A stretch of 64,000 bases of DNA from Cyprinodon diabolis (GCA_030533445.1 CM060072.1:23181267-23245266); one strand, 5' to 3'. Positions 26,854 to 37,812 are shown, numbered from the stretch's first letter. Numbers and translations: made by a program. Notes: a model not told the origin generated them from the letters alone.

Positions 26854-27279
26854 GTGAGGGAGAGAGAGGGGTCATAGCGATAGTAAGCTAGTGCTAGCCT
26901 AGGCTAGCTACTCTTTACTAAAATAATACAAGTGTGTGAAAGCAGCAAGTGCATAGTAAAAAGTGCAACAGAAGGTGTTATGTTTTATAGTGCTTCTGAA
27001 CAGTTAGTTACTTAAATACAGAGATATCACAAAAAAAAGAACTTAATTCAGATGGAGATATCCTGAACAGCAACACAACACTCAGCAGTCAAAACCGGAG
27101 GTGAACACGATACATTTCACCAACAGCAGCAGTAGCACCCTTTAGTAGCATACTTCTATTAATTTCAAACAGCTGCTGATGTGAGAGATCCCAACAGCAT
27201 GATATCACAACGTCTTGATAGAGGCCAGAAAGTTTGAATTTGGTCTCAGATCTCCTACACATGCTTGTTTTTCTTTTCT

Positions 27280-27498
27280 TTGTTACTTTTTGCGTGTGTC
27301 TGTGTGTATTTCTTGAATCGTGGGGACCATTTTTCAGAAATCACAGCACATCGTGTGGACCGTGTGCTCTAGTGGAGAATAATGTCTGTTCCCCATTGTT
27401 AAAAAGGGTGTTTTAGGGTTAGGTATCAGGCTTAGAGCTAAAGTGTGAGTTAAGTTAGTATTAGGGTTAGGTATGAACCCGAAAAGGTTAGGTTTAGG
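27280..27498. repeat. Repeat with GGTTAG-rich tail
   Basis: GTGGGGACCATTTTTCAGAA and GGGTGTTTTAGGGTTAGGTA are words of a dispersed fish repeat. They are followed by several degenerate TTAGGG/GGTTAG units up to 27498. The units are irregular, so this is not an interstitial telomere array in the strict sense. Confidence 0.5.
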
Positions 27499-27843
27499 GC
27501 ATGGGTCACCAATTTGGTGGAACTCAAAGACCAAATGGGTTGCCCTTGGTGTCTTAGTGACTCATCAATGGGCTGAGTTTGAAATGTTATTGTGTTTATC
27601 TTCTTTTTTAATCACTTATATCCAATCCAATCCAATCCACTTTATTTATATAGCACGGTTCAAAATAAACACAAGGTTTCCAAAGTGCTGCACAAAAAGA
27701 TAAAATAACTAAAATAAATAAAAGTAAATAAAATAAAATAAAATAAAATAAAAGCACTGCCCGCACAGGATAAAAATATGCATGTGTATACATAAAATCA
27801 ACATGTGTACATAAAATCAACATGTGTACATAAAATCAACACT

Positions 27844-28443
27844 CTACATGGTGTTAAAAGCCAAAGAAAAGAGGTGGGTTTTAAGAAGAGTTTTAAAATG
27901 AGACAGAGAGGTGGCCTGTCTAATGTCCAGCGGCAATGCATTCCAGAGTTTTGGAGCTGCAACAGAAAACGCTCGATCCCCTCTGAGCTTAAGCCTTGCT
28001 TTTGGCACCGTCAGGAGCAGCTGATCAGCTGACCTGAGAGATCGGCTGGGAGTGTAGGGGTGCAGAAGCTCAGAGAGGTAAATTGGGGCAAGGCCATTCA
28101 AGGCTTTAAAAGTAAATAAAAGAATTTTAAAATGAATCCTAAAATGGATGGGCAGCCAGTGGAGTGAAGCTAAAATAGGTGAAATGTGCTCGTACTTGCG
28201 TGTGCCAGTTAAAAGACGTGCAGCAGCATTTTGAACCAGTTGAAGACGAGCAATTGAGGACCCAGCAATCCCCACATAAAGTGCATTACAGTAATCCAGC
28301 CGAGTGGTCACAAAGGCGTGGATTTCTGTCTCAAAGTGCCGTCTCTGAAGGACTGGTTTGATCTTTGCCAGCTGCCTTAGCTGGAAAAAGCTAGATTTCA
28401 CTACAGCTTTTATCTGGCTGTCAAATTTAAGGTCTGAGTCCAC
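27844..28443 (-). pseudogene. L2 LINE ORF2 C-terminal region
   Basis: It follows the RT frame after the frameshift. It contains SSFFQLRQLAKIKPVL, FVTTRLDYCNALY, LQLVQNAAARLLTGTRKYEH, ILASLHWLPI, FKALNGLAPIYLSELL and RAFSVAAPKLWNALPLDIR, the standard C-terminal thumb and tail region of L2 proteins. The frame is open to its natural stop at 27844. Fused to 28503-29771 it would form one ORF2 fragment. Confidence 0.9.
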
Positions 28444-28502
28444 TTTTACCCCGAGATTTCTTACAATCGGTTTACAATATTGCGATAGAGAACAGAGATC
28501 AA

Positions 28503-29771
28503 CTAGGGGGGGGTCACAGATGTGCCACCAAAGACCATGACTTCTGTCTTTTCTTCATTAAAATTCAGAAAATTTAAAGACATCCAAGCTTTAAGGTCAT
28601 TTAAACACTTTAACAGTGGTTCAACAGAGTAGGAATCAGCCTTTTTGAGGGGGACATACATCTGGCTGTCATCAGCATAACAGTGAAAAGAAATGCCATG
28701 CTTCCTGAGAATGGAGCCAAGTGGGAGTAGATAGAGAGAAAATAAAAGAGGGCCAAGCACGGAGCCCTGTGGGACCCCACATGAGAGAGGAGCAGTGGAG
28801 GACACAGAGTCATCAAGGCTGATACAGAAAGTCCGATGTGACAGGTAGGACATGAACCATTCCAGTGCTAAGCCCCTGATGCCCACCCACTGCTCCAAAC
28901 GAGCAATCAGGATTTCATGGTCCACTGTATCAAATGCTGCAGTCAAATCTAAAAGTACAAGGACAACACAGTGTCCAGAGTCAGTAGCTAAAAAGATGTC
29001 ATTAAAAACTCTTAAAAGCGCTGATTCTGTGCAGTGCAATGTTTTAAAACCAGATTGGAAAATCTCAAGAACATTTTGTTCATTTAAAAAGTCCATGAGC
29101 TGAGAATAAACAATCTTCTCTAAGATTTTGGAGAAGAAAGGCAACTTAGAGATAGGCCTAAAATTCGACAGAACAGTAGGATCCAGCCCAGGTTTTTTTA
29201 ATAAAGGCTGCACGACTGCATGTTTAAGATTAAAAGGGACTACTCCAGAGGACAGACTGCTATTAATAACTGTGAGACACAATGGCCCGATAGTGGGAAA
29301 AACCTCCTTAAAAAATCGGGGTGGGACAGTATCATCTGGAGACCCTGAAGGCTTCAAGTGACCCACAATCTCCTGCACAAAAGGCAGGGTCACTGGCTCA
29401 AACATGTCAAACACAGCAGAGCAGGGGACAAACACCGAAGGATCAGAAGCAGGAGGTGAAATAAGTGCTCTGGTAGAAGTGACTTTATCAATAAAGTAGT
29501 GAAGAAAGTTCTCACACACAGCAGGGGAGGCCTCAATTACAGTCTGTGGTGCATTCAGAGCAGAGTTGATAACTTTAAACAACACACGAGGCTTACCACA
29601 GTTTAAAAGAACAATATCAGAAAAGTATCTTCTTTTAGCCTCTTTCACAGTGGATTGGTAATGACGCCAACAATCTCTCAGTAATTGAAAAGATATTTGC
29701 AATTTGTCCTTTTTCCACTTTCGCTCAGCTCTTCGACAGTTCTGTCTGGCAGTCCTGGTTGTTTCATTCAA
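28503..29771 (-). pseudogene. L2 LINE reverse transcriptase
   Basis: A 422-codon open frame. RT blocks in order: NFRPISKLPFFSKILEK (block 2-like, near residue 205), LLDLTAAFDTVDHE (motif A with its aspartate, near 275), GVPQGSVLGPLLFSLYL (motif B, near 335), CYADDSQMYVPL (motif C with the YADD catalytic pair, near 370) and LNFNEEKTEVMVFG (motif D). All catalytic aspartates are kept. The ATG used is an internal methionine of a longer ORF2 whose endonuclease part is missing. The frame ends early by a one-base slip in a C8 run; the rest continues at 28443-27844. Confidence 0.92.
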
Positions 29772-30144
29772 CCAAGGCTCTGATTTAGCCTGATTTAGAC
29801 TTATAGTCTTTCATCATAATAATCATATTAACCGTTTAAGCATTATAGAGATTTCAAATTGACAATATCTAAACGAAATGTACGAATTAAAAGAAACATT
29901 AAAAATATGTTTACTATGTCTGAAGTTTACATGAACGCCGACCCCTTTAGTTCATTGGTCAGTAATGGTAGCCCTTCACAGTACCCATGAAGTAGTCCTC
30001 AGCCTTAAAAAGGTTGGTGACACCTGGTTTGAGATAAGGGTCACGGTAAGGCTGTAGAACTCAACTACAAATGAATGGAAGTCAATGGGAAGTCATCACT
30101 GCAATAGTGAAACCAGACATGTGGTGATTTTCTCAATGGACTTC

Positions 30145-30406
30145 TTTTACTCATTAAGTGACTGTGAAAGGTAATTGATTGCACTGGATTTTATCAAGGG
30201 GTATCAGACTATAGGGGTTATAAAAAGTCATGCACATATTTAATCTTTTAAAAAATGATGGAAGCCATTCACTGTATTTCTTCTACATCACAGACATGCA
30301 CTACTTTGCATTGGTCAACCTTATGAAATGCCATCATAAGAGCTTTTGGTTGTAATGTGAAAAAATATGACAAAGGTTATAGGGGATGAATACTGTTATA
30401 AGGCAC
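30145..30406. mobile_element. Right end of a Tc1-like element
   Basis: AAGGTAATTGATTGCACTGG, GGGGTATCAGACTATAGGGG and the closing GGGATGAATACTGTTATAAG match the 3' part of the Tc1-like family seen at 6866-8000. The left part is absent. Confidence 0.55.
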
Positions 30407-31784
30407 TAGAAAGCATGTCTCACAATAATCAGCTTATTCTTACTTTGGCAGCATATCTGCAACTTAATTCAGACATAAGCTTATAATTTCAAGGGTTAAC
30501 TTTTTCAAGAACCTTTCTTTCTGTAGACAGAAAAAAGCATTGTTTCAATAATTAATTATATCCAGTGGCTGCCTCTTGAGAAGAAAAAATATTGAAGCCC
30601 AAGATAGCTGCATGTTACTGAATGATGTAAAAGGCTGGGTAAGCTTAAACTGGCTTCAAGAGCAATAGTAGAGCTTTACATGTTAAACTGTGATATGATG
30701 AAGATTTCATTGAATAAAAATAAAAAAAACGCTAGTTCTCTTCTTGTGTTTGATATTTTGTGTTATATATAGACCTGTATGGTGACTTTATTTTTAGGTC
30801 TGGTCCACTAGTTTTGTGCAATTATTTAGGTTACCCTGTTTTCGGGAACACCCTAGGTTGGAAGGCTTCTTCTATCTTGGGGATATTCAGCAGAGAGGCA
30901 GCACTAGATGTGTTTATCTACTCAGGTCTCTGGATAGAGTTACTTGTGGCCATCTGTTTTTCTACAGTCCAACACTGAACATGATTGTCTTTGCCCAGGA
31001 GACATGATTACGATTAGTTTTAGTCAAAGGAACGCATCCGCTAAGCTGCCTGCAAAATTAACTGCACAGGTTTCACTGTAACCTTATAAAAGTTGTCTCA
31101 CTTTAGCAACCAAACTTAAATCCAAATGGTTCTGACTTTCACAGTTGCTCTTCTGGACATATCTTCCGGACTGCACAGCGACTGTTGGGCTTTTGAGTGT
31201 TTTTGACACGGTTCCAGCTGCAGGGGCCGCAGGCCTAACAACTGCTGTGACATTCCCAACAGAGTCATCTCCTCAAACTTTTTTTCCCTTTTTTTCCAAG
31301 AGTGTTTCTCATGCTTCTCTATCTTGATCATATACTGCCTCATTGTGGTGGAGAAAACATTCTTCAGCAAGAAGGCGAAGTTGCAACCAGTTTTTTTTTT
31401 TTTTTTTTTTTGCTGATCTCTTTGTTGCAATGTGAACATTTAGTTTCTTGCTCTTTTCTCTGCATAATAATATATTAAATATAATTATTTTAGCTTTCTA
31501 TTGTCTAAGCTACTTTACAGAATTTTTAAGCAACAGTATGGGACAGAGAAAGAAACTCTTTATGCTTCTTGTTATCAAGCTTTGAATAAAAAGCATATTT
31601 AGTTAAACTCAAACAACAAAACAACAGAGTTTGACTTTATGGCTTTTGCAAAAAATATTCTTACCCCTTAAATTTAAAGTACTTTATTGGGATTGTATAA
31701 AATAGTGGAAAAACAGTCACAAATGGTCCTCCAATATGTCCATTATTACTTAGCCCCTGTGCTCCCACAGAGTTAATACATTTA
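30407..31784. other. No gene seen
   Basis: A+T-rich DNA with chance frames; poly-T at about 31391-31410. Confidence 0.4.
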
Positions 31785-32271
31785 TGTCATGGTCTTGGTT
31801 CTGTTATGTTTTACTTTGCTCCATTTTTTCTAGTGTTATTGTTTTAATTCCTATTTTGCTGTGTTTTCTGGTTGTATTTCAGTTCTTAGGTTTTTGTTTA
31901 CTACCCTCTGTTCCCCTCTTGTGTTAGTCTCCTTTTCCCTAGCTCCTTTCTTTGCTGCTCTCTTCACACCTGCTCCCAATCAGCTCGTTAGTCCTCTCTT
32001 TGTTCAGTCTCCCATAAATACTCTCCTTGTGCAGTTCCTCAGTGCTGGTTCCTCGTCTTACTTCGTCTTTCCTGGTCTAACCCTGGCTCCTCATGATTGG
32101 TTTCCCCTGATGTATCCATGGCTCTGGGTTTTTTTTTTTACATTTTTAAGTTGGATTTTGGGATTTTTTTGGATTCCTGCCTCTCTTACCTGTGTTAGTT
32201 AATTAAAGATACTGCAAGAACTCACCCCTGCCTCTCAGCCTCTGCATTTGGGTCCTCAAGCCTCAACCAAA
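31785..32271 (+). mobile_element. Solo-LTR-like repeat (Ty3/Gypsy type suspected)
   Basis: Starts TGTCATGGTCTTGGTTCTGT and ends GCATTTGGGTCCTCAAGCCTCAACCA, as in fish Gypsy LTRs. It contains a CATAAATACTC TATA-like box and an ATTAAAGATACTGC polyadenylation region. No target duplication is obvious, and no gag/pol sequence lies beside it. A related copy is at 58111-58530, with shared CCCTGATGT-TCCATGG and TTTTAAGTTGGATTTTGG. The 113-codon frame inside is not a gene. Confidence 0.6.
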
Positions 32272-32559
32272 TTACTTAATAATTCATCTGATCTGTTTAC
32301 TAAGCCCACATGTATGCAGTGTAAAATGCTGGTATCCTTAAAGGCAAGGCATCTTTAGAGTTTCTCACAAGCCTTTAAAGGGACACCCCAAAGACTGATT
32401 GCTATTGTTACAATGATGGAGCACCAAAATACAGGAATGTAAAGTTCAAATAATCTAAACATTTGCAGGAAGTAGAATGAATAAAGCATCATGAATTAAA
32501 GAGAACTAAGGATAGAAATGACCAGACTAACCAAAATAAAATTGGAAACTTCTAATAAG

Positions 32560-32820
32560 AAACCCAGAAAATGAAGCCATTTCTAAATGCAAAAAAAAAT
32601 TCAATAGACATGACTTTGATTATAACAAAGTGGTTAGGCACCGTCATGCTGTGGGGATTCTTTCTTCAGAAGATACAGGGAAGCTGGTCAGATTCAATGT
32701 AAACATAAATGGAGCTAAATACAGAGCAATACAGCGAGAAAACCTGTGACATGCTTCAGAAAATTTGAGACTCTTGATTTTAATTACACCTGACTAATAT
32801 TAAACTATTTTGTAAAGAAT
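32560..32820 (+). mobile_element. Tc1-like transposon fragment
   Basis: CACCGTCATGCTGTGGGGAT, GGAAGCTGGTCAGATTCAAT and TGGAGCTAAATACAGAGCAA are parts of the transposase gene of the family at 6866-8000. Ends are missing and the frame is broken. Confidence 0.6.
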
Positions 32821-33199
32821 GGTCAAAATAATTCAAATTATACTGTAAACGGCTGTTAGGTCAGGTAATGGCAGTATTGCAAAATACAGTCTCAGCAACA
32901 CAAATGCTTTTCTACTTGTGGTTACTTTTTTTGTAAGAGAATAGAACCAATTTCAATGTTTCCATTTAAATTAATCCACTGGTTTGAGTTTGTCTATCAT
33001 TATGAAAGTTGTAAACATCCAATGTAGTTTATTACTGTTACATCATAATATGTGTGGTTTTAGGCATATTTAAAATGAATGCTAATTTTCTCTGTGAACT
33101 AAATAATGTTATATTTTTTTAGAATGGAATACATAAGCTGGATGTTTAAAAAACACACTTTAAATTAAGCAAGGGCTTAAAGAGTATTTTTTGGGGAAA
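32821..33199. other. No gene seen
   Basis: A+T-rich DNA between two repeats. Confidence 0.4.
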
Positions 33200-33203
33200 T
33201 TAA

Positions 33204-33684
33204 AGATATAGTGGAGGATTTTCTCAAACTGGGGATAGGCACCAGCACCCCTTGTGACCCAGCTTGGGATAAGTGTGACAGTGGATGGATGGATGGATGG
33301 ATGGATGGATGGATGGATGGATGGATTTTCGCAATTTTTTTTTTAAAAGAACCACCCTCTCAACTTAAAAAAAAATGCACATGCACAACGCTGTACCCGC
33401 TCCCGAGTAAGAAGATCTATTAAACGCATGCAAGAGCGTGCACAAGCCCATTTCTCCTCATGCACACTCTGTTTAAAAGTTCCTGTGTATATCTCTCAGA
33501 AAAGCTTACTTTCCAAAAGAAGATTTACAATTTTTCCGTTATGGCAGACTCACCACAAAAAAGTGAACATGAGGACGAGCACATTGAACGGTCTTACGTA
33601 AACATCTCACCAGAATGATTGAGAATTAGGAAGACCACTTATTTTGATGATCCACTCGGAAAAAGAACATCCTCCACTATACCT
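33204..33684. mobile_element. TTAA-target MITE (Kolobok-like), 481 bp
   Basis: Terminal inverted repeats at 33204-33224 and 33664-33684 are 19 of 21 identical (AGATATAGTGGAGGATTTTC against AGGTATAGTGGAGGATGTTC). Both ends abut TTAA (33200-33203 and 33685-33688). TTAA duplication with AG-start ends suggests the Kolobok superfamily over piggyBac. The interior holds a LINE tail with (GGAT)n and, at 33541, an ATG opening a 25-codon frame MADSPQKSEHEDEH..., perhaps a scrap of the autonomous parent's 5' end. Confidence 0.75.
33238..33326 (+). repeat. LINE/SINE tail with (GGAT)n, nested
   Basis: CACCCCTTGTGACCCAGCTT and GGGATAAGTGTGACAGTGGA followed by about eleven GGAT units (33282-33326). This is the standard 3' tail of fish RTE-type elements, inserted inside the TTAA MITE. 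Confidence 0.7.
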
Positions 33685-35437
33685 TTAAATAAAATCTGAA
33701 TCTTTTCAAATCTGCCAAATGACCCAGTCTGGCTTGTGCCTGTGATTTCAGCCGTTTGCAGGTCTGATTTAAACTCCACACCTTTAAGGTGTCACTCCAC
33801 TTGTTAGTCTCATTTACATTATACCGTGTCATTGCTCTTGATTTGATCAAAACAATGACATTTTAGTGTTTTTACTTAAAATCACCTTCCCGCTCTTTAC
33901 GGTATGCAGGAAGTTATTTAAAGAATCTATACTCATATGTTATTGATGTAGCATAGCCTCAAATAATGAAAAAGAAAAACTATTTTCATTTCACTTAAAT
34001 TTTTAGTGGTAACAAAATTTTCTTTTTATGAAATAATATGTACCATTTTTTTTTTTTTTCAAACTAAATATGCATAAAATGTATATCAGAGGCAGTTTAA
34101 ATGTATACTTTTAATTAAGATTAGACATCCAGGAATGTAAGTGGTAATACATGAATTCTTTTTTCCCTGGACCACAGAAATGCCCTGACATAGAGGCTTC
34201 TTCTTTAAAATAATAAAGGTAGGAGAACATGTCATGCGGTGTCTGGCTGAGTTTTGCTGATTTTACACGTTTACAAATGGCTTGAAGAAACTTGTCACTC
34301 TACTAAACTGGCAATGCTTTGCAACAAAGGTATATTTTAAAAGCTCAGTGTCAGGAAACTCAACTGCAACGTTAAGTAAGGCGCAGGGAGAGACTGCAAT
34401 ATAGGGTGAATTCATTTCAAGTCTGTCTACATATATTCATTACCTGGGGGGGCAAATATTGGATTAAGTTTATGCTTAAATACAAATTAGTATAAGTTAG
34501 TGTATAGTTCTACTTGTATAGTTTTAGTGCCACTAAATAATAAATTAAACGTGATCAATGTCTTCTTACATATAAAACTGTCAGTGCTGTGAAACCAAAT
34601 GTTTAACTGACACATATTTTTTCTCACTGTCTGACAATAATGCAGGCTAAACTGTTCATGTTTTAGGTCAGTGAGGATCAATAAAACTATTTCTGTTTTC
34701 TAAATGTGAGAAAAGGAAAATTAATCCTTTCTTAAAAGCTAAAGGTTTGCATATACCAGATAGCATGCTTAAAATTTAAATATTAAGTATCGGCAGCTAG
34801 AAGTCTGGAGGTAACATTGGTAAATAGCAGGCGTAATCACTTTAGCTTGTTGGTGCTTATGAATATGTAGAGCATAAAATGAGAGTGGGAAAATACTGCA
34901 AAATAAATTGCTACCCCTCCTGTGATGTCATATATTAAACCTAAAACTTGTAGTTACTGCATCTATCTTTAGCATGTTTCGAGGTTGGGTACAAAATTAT
35001 ATGCAGAAATATCTGCAGTCAGTAGCTAGGTTTGCGTCTCCAAAATTACCATTAAAATGTGTTTGGATTTAAAAACAAAAAAGTGATCCAAATACACAAT
35101 TTATATGGGCACAAAATCAAATATTCTGATAGTGAGATCTTTTGATTGGGTCAGGTGTTATTCAGAATAGAAGCACTTTGACATGCAAAAAAATTTAAAT
35201 AAAAGTATTGCACCTTTGCGCGAGGGCAAAAAAAAAAAAAAAACACAAAACAAATGCAGAAGTGTGTCGGATATGTTTGTTCAGAGTGCCCAGAGTCTGA
35301 GAGTGGTTGAGGAATGCTTGCTTTTTGCATTTGAGCTACAGATTCAGCTTTTCATGTGTCCCAGCGTCACATGAACAGCAACAGGATGAGATGCTGAGTC
35401 TGTAGCTTAATTGCAAAAAAAGCAATCACCCCTCAAA
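33685..35437. other. No gene seen
   Basis: A+T-rich DNA, chance frames only. Confidence 0.4.
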
Positions 35438-35441
35438 TTAA

Positions 35442-36068
35442 AGCTGAAGTCTGTAAGTTTTAAAAAAAATCACTTTTTTGTCATATTGGCTAAAACTGTC
35501 CCTATGCCCAGACAGCAGTACATGTGATATGTAACCTGTGAAAAAAACTGCTTCAATTTGTCCCGCATACTGCCTGTATTTCAATCTGGAAAGAATAATT
35601 CGGGACGAGTCAAAACAACCAATCACAGCCAGAGGAGCGTCTGATGGAGTGTCAATCACAGCCCCCCCCCTCCCTCACCGCTTAACCTGCCACTGCCGCC
35701 CGGCTGCCGCAGTCAGGAGGACGCGCGTGGAAGTCATGGCGGAGCGACAGCCACCAGCGACAGAGAAACTGCCCTTACTGCCCTTGCCGACAACTGCTTA
35801 CACGGCAAACTTCGGTATAACCAGCATCTTATATCTAGCTGCTTGGAGGTGAGTGTTATCGCTCTTACCGGTTCACACTCCATGCCGCGTACGCAGCTTG
35901 GACGCTTCTGGTCGCATACGGTAGCCGCGCAGCAGATGCTTTGAGAGGGGTGGGGCTTGGAAGTGGGGCATGAGTGAAGATGAGAGGGTGGGGGAGTGGC
36001 GTGAAACCTGTTTTTCTTCAAATTTTCAGTCGAAGTCTGCTCTCTTCTCAATGTTACAGACTGCAGCT
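35442..36068. mobile_element. TTAA-target MITE (Kolobok-like), 627 bp, GC-rich core
   Basis: Inverted termini AGCTGAAGTCTGTAA (35442-35456) and, reading inward, AGCTGCAGTCTGTAA (36054-36068), 14 of 15 identical. Both ends abut TTAA (35438-35441 and 36069-36072). Unlike most MITEs its core (35660-35990) is CpG-rich, with an exon-like cassette at 35736-35848. Antisense and sense frames of 104-113 codons in the core are overlapping readings of the same GC-rich DNA. Confidence 0.8.
35736..35848 (+). other. Exon-like cassette inside the TTAA MITE
   Basis: ATG at 35736 in a strong context (GTCATGG) opens a frame of 37 codons plus two bases, starting MAERQPPATEKLPLLPLPTT. The frame meets GAG|GTGAGT at 35849, a near-perfect splice donor, with CpG-rich promoter-like DNA immediately upstream. 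I recognise no protein family. It could be the 5' exon of the autonomous parent transposon or a captured host first exon. It is antisense to nrg2. Confidence 0.35.
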
Positions 36069-36254
36069 TTAACATCCCTCAAAGATCTGTGCTGTTCAGC
36101 ACTGCTCCCATGCCCTTCACAGATATGCTACGTAAGTTCTGTTTGACAGGATCTAACTGACACAACCAAGACAAGTGGTGTTAGATCGATGTTAATCTGA
36201 TTATGGATCATCATAAACCACCCTTCTTGATCCTAATGCAATTAAATTCTAGCT

Positions 36255-36471
36255 CAGGGTTTCTTAACCCAGGTGCTCAGGGCAGTCTGTCCCACATGTT
36301 TTAAGGGTTTCCCTGCCTCAGCACATCTGACATGAGTGAAAAGGTGATTAAAAGGCTCGTGCAACAAATGATGGCTGCCGAGGAAATCATTTCAATCAGG
36401 AGTGCTTAAGTAGATTCACATCTAAAATATGAAGGACAGAGGGCCCTGAGGACCAGAGTCAAGAGACTCTG
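36255..36471. mobile_element. Palindromic hAT MITE, about 217 bp
   Basis: Begins CAGGGTTTCTTAACCCAGG and ends CCAGAGTCAAGAGACTCTG; inner arms CCACATGTTTTAAGGGTTTC and related words match the family at 15403-15596. Target duplication is weak (TTCTAGCT against TTCTTAAC). Confidence 0.6.
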
Positions 36472-36839
36472 TTCTTAACCCTGCCAAGAACACTGATTTA
36501 AAATCAGATGCAGTACACTTGTTAAATAGGAAGATGGCACTAAACAGATGGTTATAGACAAAGAAGCAGAATTGCAGCAATGTACAATAAATTGCAATAG
36601 TTGAGATCAATATAGAGGAACATTTTAAGATACATGTAATTAAGCATGTTCTCATGACATCAGCCAGAAAGTTAAAGCTTTTAGAAAAAAAAAAAAGTGT
36701 TACAGGTGATTCCTCCAAATTCAACAATTAGATTATGCAAATCTGTGAATTACTTCCAAAACCACAAAGCTTTTGGACAGAGCAGAAATAACTGTCTGAG
36801 CAGGGCAGCTAACAACCATTTAACGCAGATATGCCATTG

Positions 36840-37812
36840 AACCGTGCCATCAGAAGCAGAACCACAACCAGAAGATCCCGGATCTCTTCCATAATGCCAG
36901 CAACACCAGGAGAATGTGGCAAAGCATATGGGCGATTACAGAATACAACACACCCTGATTCTAGCACATTTGGAGGAGGAGAACACCCATGTGGATGCTT
37001 TTCCTAGACTTCAGTCCAGTTCAACATCATCCTCCCACAGCATATGATAGGAAAACTGGAACATCTGGGCTTGAACATGCCCCTTTGCAATTGGCTGCTA
37101 GACTTACTCACCAACAGACCTAAGTCAGTCCGGGTCAGACAGAACACCTCTGTTGTCATCACCCTAAGCACAGGCTCCCCTCAAGGCTGCATCCCGAGCC
37201 CCCTGCTGTTTACCCTGATGACACATGACTGCATCCCCATGTTCACCACCAATCACATTGTGAAGTTTGCTGACGACACTACAGGTGGGCCTCATCAGAG
37301 ATTACAATGACCAGGACTACAGAGAGGAAGTGGAGCAGCTAGTGGGCTGGTGCAGAGATAACAGCCTGATCCTGAATGTGGAGAAGAAGGAGATCATGGC
37401 CAACTTCAGGAAGAACTGGCCTAACCGCACTCCACTGCTCATGAACAACTCTTGCTGTAGAGGTGGTCAGCAGCACCAAATTCCTGGGGGTGCACATCAC
37501 AAACAACCTCAACTGAACTATGAACACCTCCTCACTGTTCAAAAGGGCACGAAGCGCCGGTACTTCCTGTGGAGGATGAGGAGAGCCCACCTGCCCCACC
37601 CATCCTCACGACCTTCTACAGGAGCACCATAGAGAGCGTTCTGACCAGCTGTCTTACTGTGTGGTGTAGAGGCTGCAGTGCTTTAGATGGAAAGAGCATG
37701 AGAAGAGTGGTGAGAACAGCAGAGAGGATCATCGGAGCTCCTCTCCCCTCCGTAAAACACATTTGATCCCAGTGCTGTGTATCCAGAGCCCGTAAAATCA
37801 TCACCAACCCCT
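36840..37812 (+). pseudogene. CR1/Rex1-like LINE reverse transcriptase remnant
   Basis: Translation gives, over several frames: ARRMWQ-like and AITEYNTP upstream, then [48 protein letters not shown] (motif B), IVKFADDTT (motif C with FADD), YREEVEQLVGWCRDNSLILN, FYRSTIESVLTSCLTVW and MRRVVRTAERIIGAPLPS. A large piece is missing between the linker and the RT, and several frameshifts exist. The clade is called by general likeness and may be refined. A possible 3' end, ATGACAATAAAATTTGTCTA, appears at 39501-39520 beyond two later insertions. Confidence 0.8.

Larger units (their letters stand above)
24300..27120 (-). mobile_element. L2-like LINE with 5'UTR, ORF1 and endonuclease, 3'-incomplete
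   Basis: Reading on the minus strand: a 5'UTR-like segment (27120-26854), an ORF1 with an esterase-like domain (26853-26017), then the start of ORF2. ORF2 has its APE-type endonuclease split by a second LINE fragment at 25240-25494. It resumes at 25239 and fades out about 24350, before any reverse transcriptase. It is unusual because LINEs normally lose the 5' end, whereas this copy keeps the 5' part and lacks the 3' part. Confidence 0.75.
27621..29798 (-). mobile_element. L2-type LINE, RT half, nearly intact, with target duplication
   Basis: 5'-truncated copy covering the reverse-transcriptase half of ORF2, the C-terminal region and the 3' tail. On the minus strand it ends GCTATATAAATAAAGTGGATTGG with further GATTG units. 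A 7-bp direct repeat ACTTATA flanks it on both sides (27614-27620 and 29799-29805). A single frameshift in a G8 run (28506-28513 on the plus strand) is the only break I see in about 640 codons, so the insertion looks fairly recent. Confidence 0.9.
27500..30026. mobile_element. hAT-type element interrupted by an L2 LINE
   Basis: The left end CATGGGTCACCAATTTGGTG and the right end (reading inward CAGGTGTCACCAACCTTTTT) are the two termini of a fish hAT family starting CAGGGGTCACCAAC. Flanks GTTTAGGG and GTTTGAGA match at 5 of 8. Without the LINE at 27621-29798 the element would be about 0.35 kb. Another left end of this family is at 63783. Confidence 0.6.

Noticed and set aside
27408..27498. Interstitial telomere repeat
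   Set aside because: Only a few irregular GGTTAG/TTAGGG units; more likely the tail of a dispersed repeat.
31861..32202. 113-codon hydrophobic plus frame
   Set aside because: It lies in a pyrimidine-rich LTR-like repeat; a second copy at 58111-58530 breaks it differently.
35734..36075. 113-codon minus frame
   Set aside because: Antisense reading of the CpG-rich core and right end of the TTAA MITE; no known domain.
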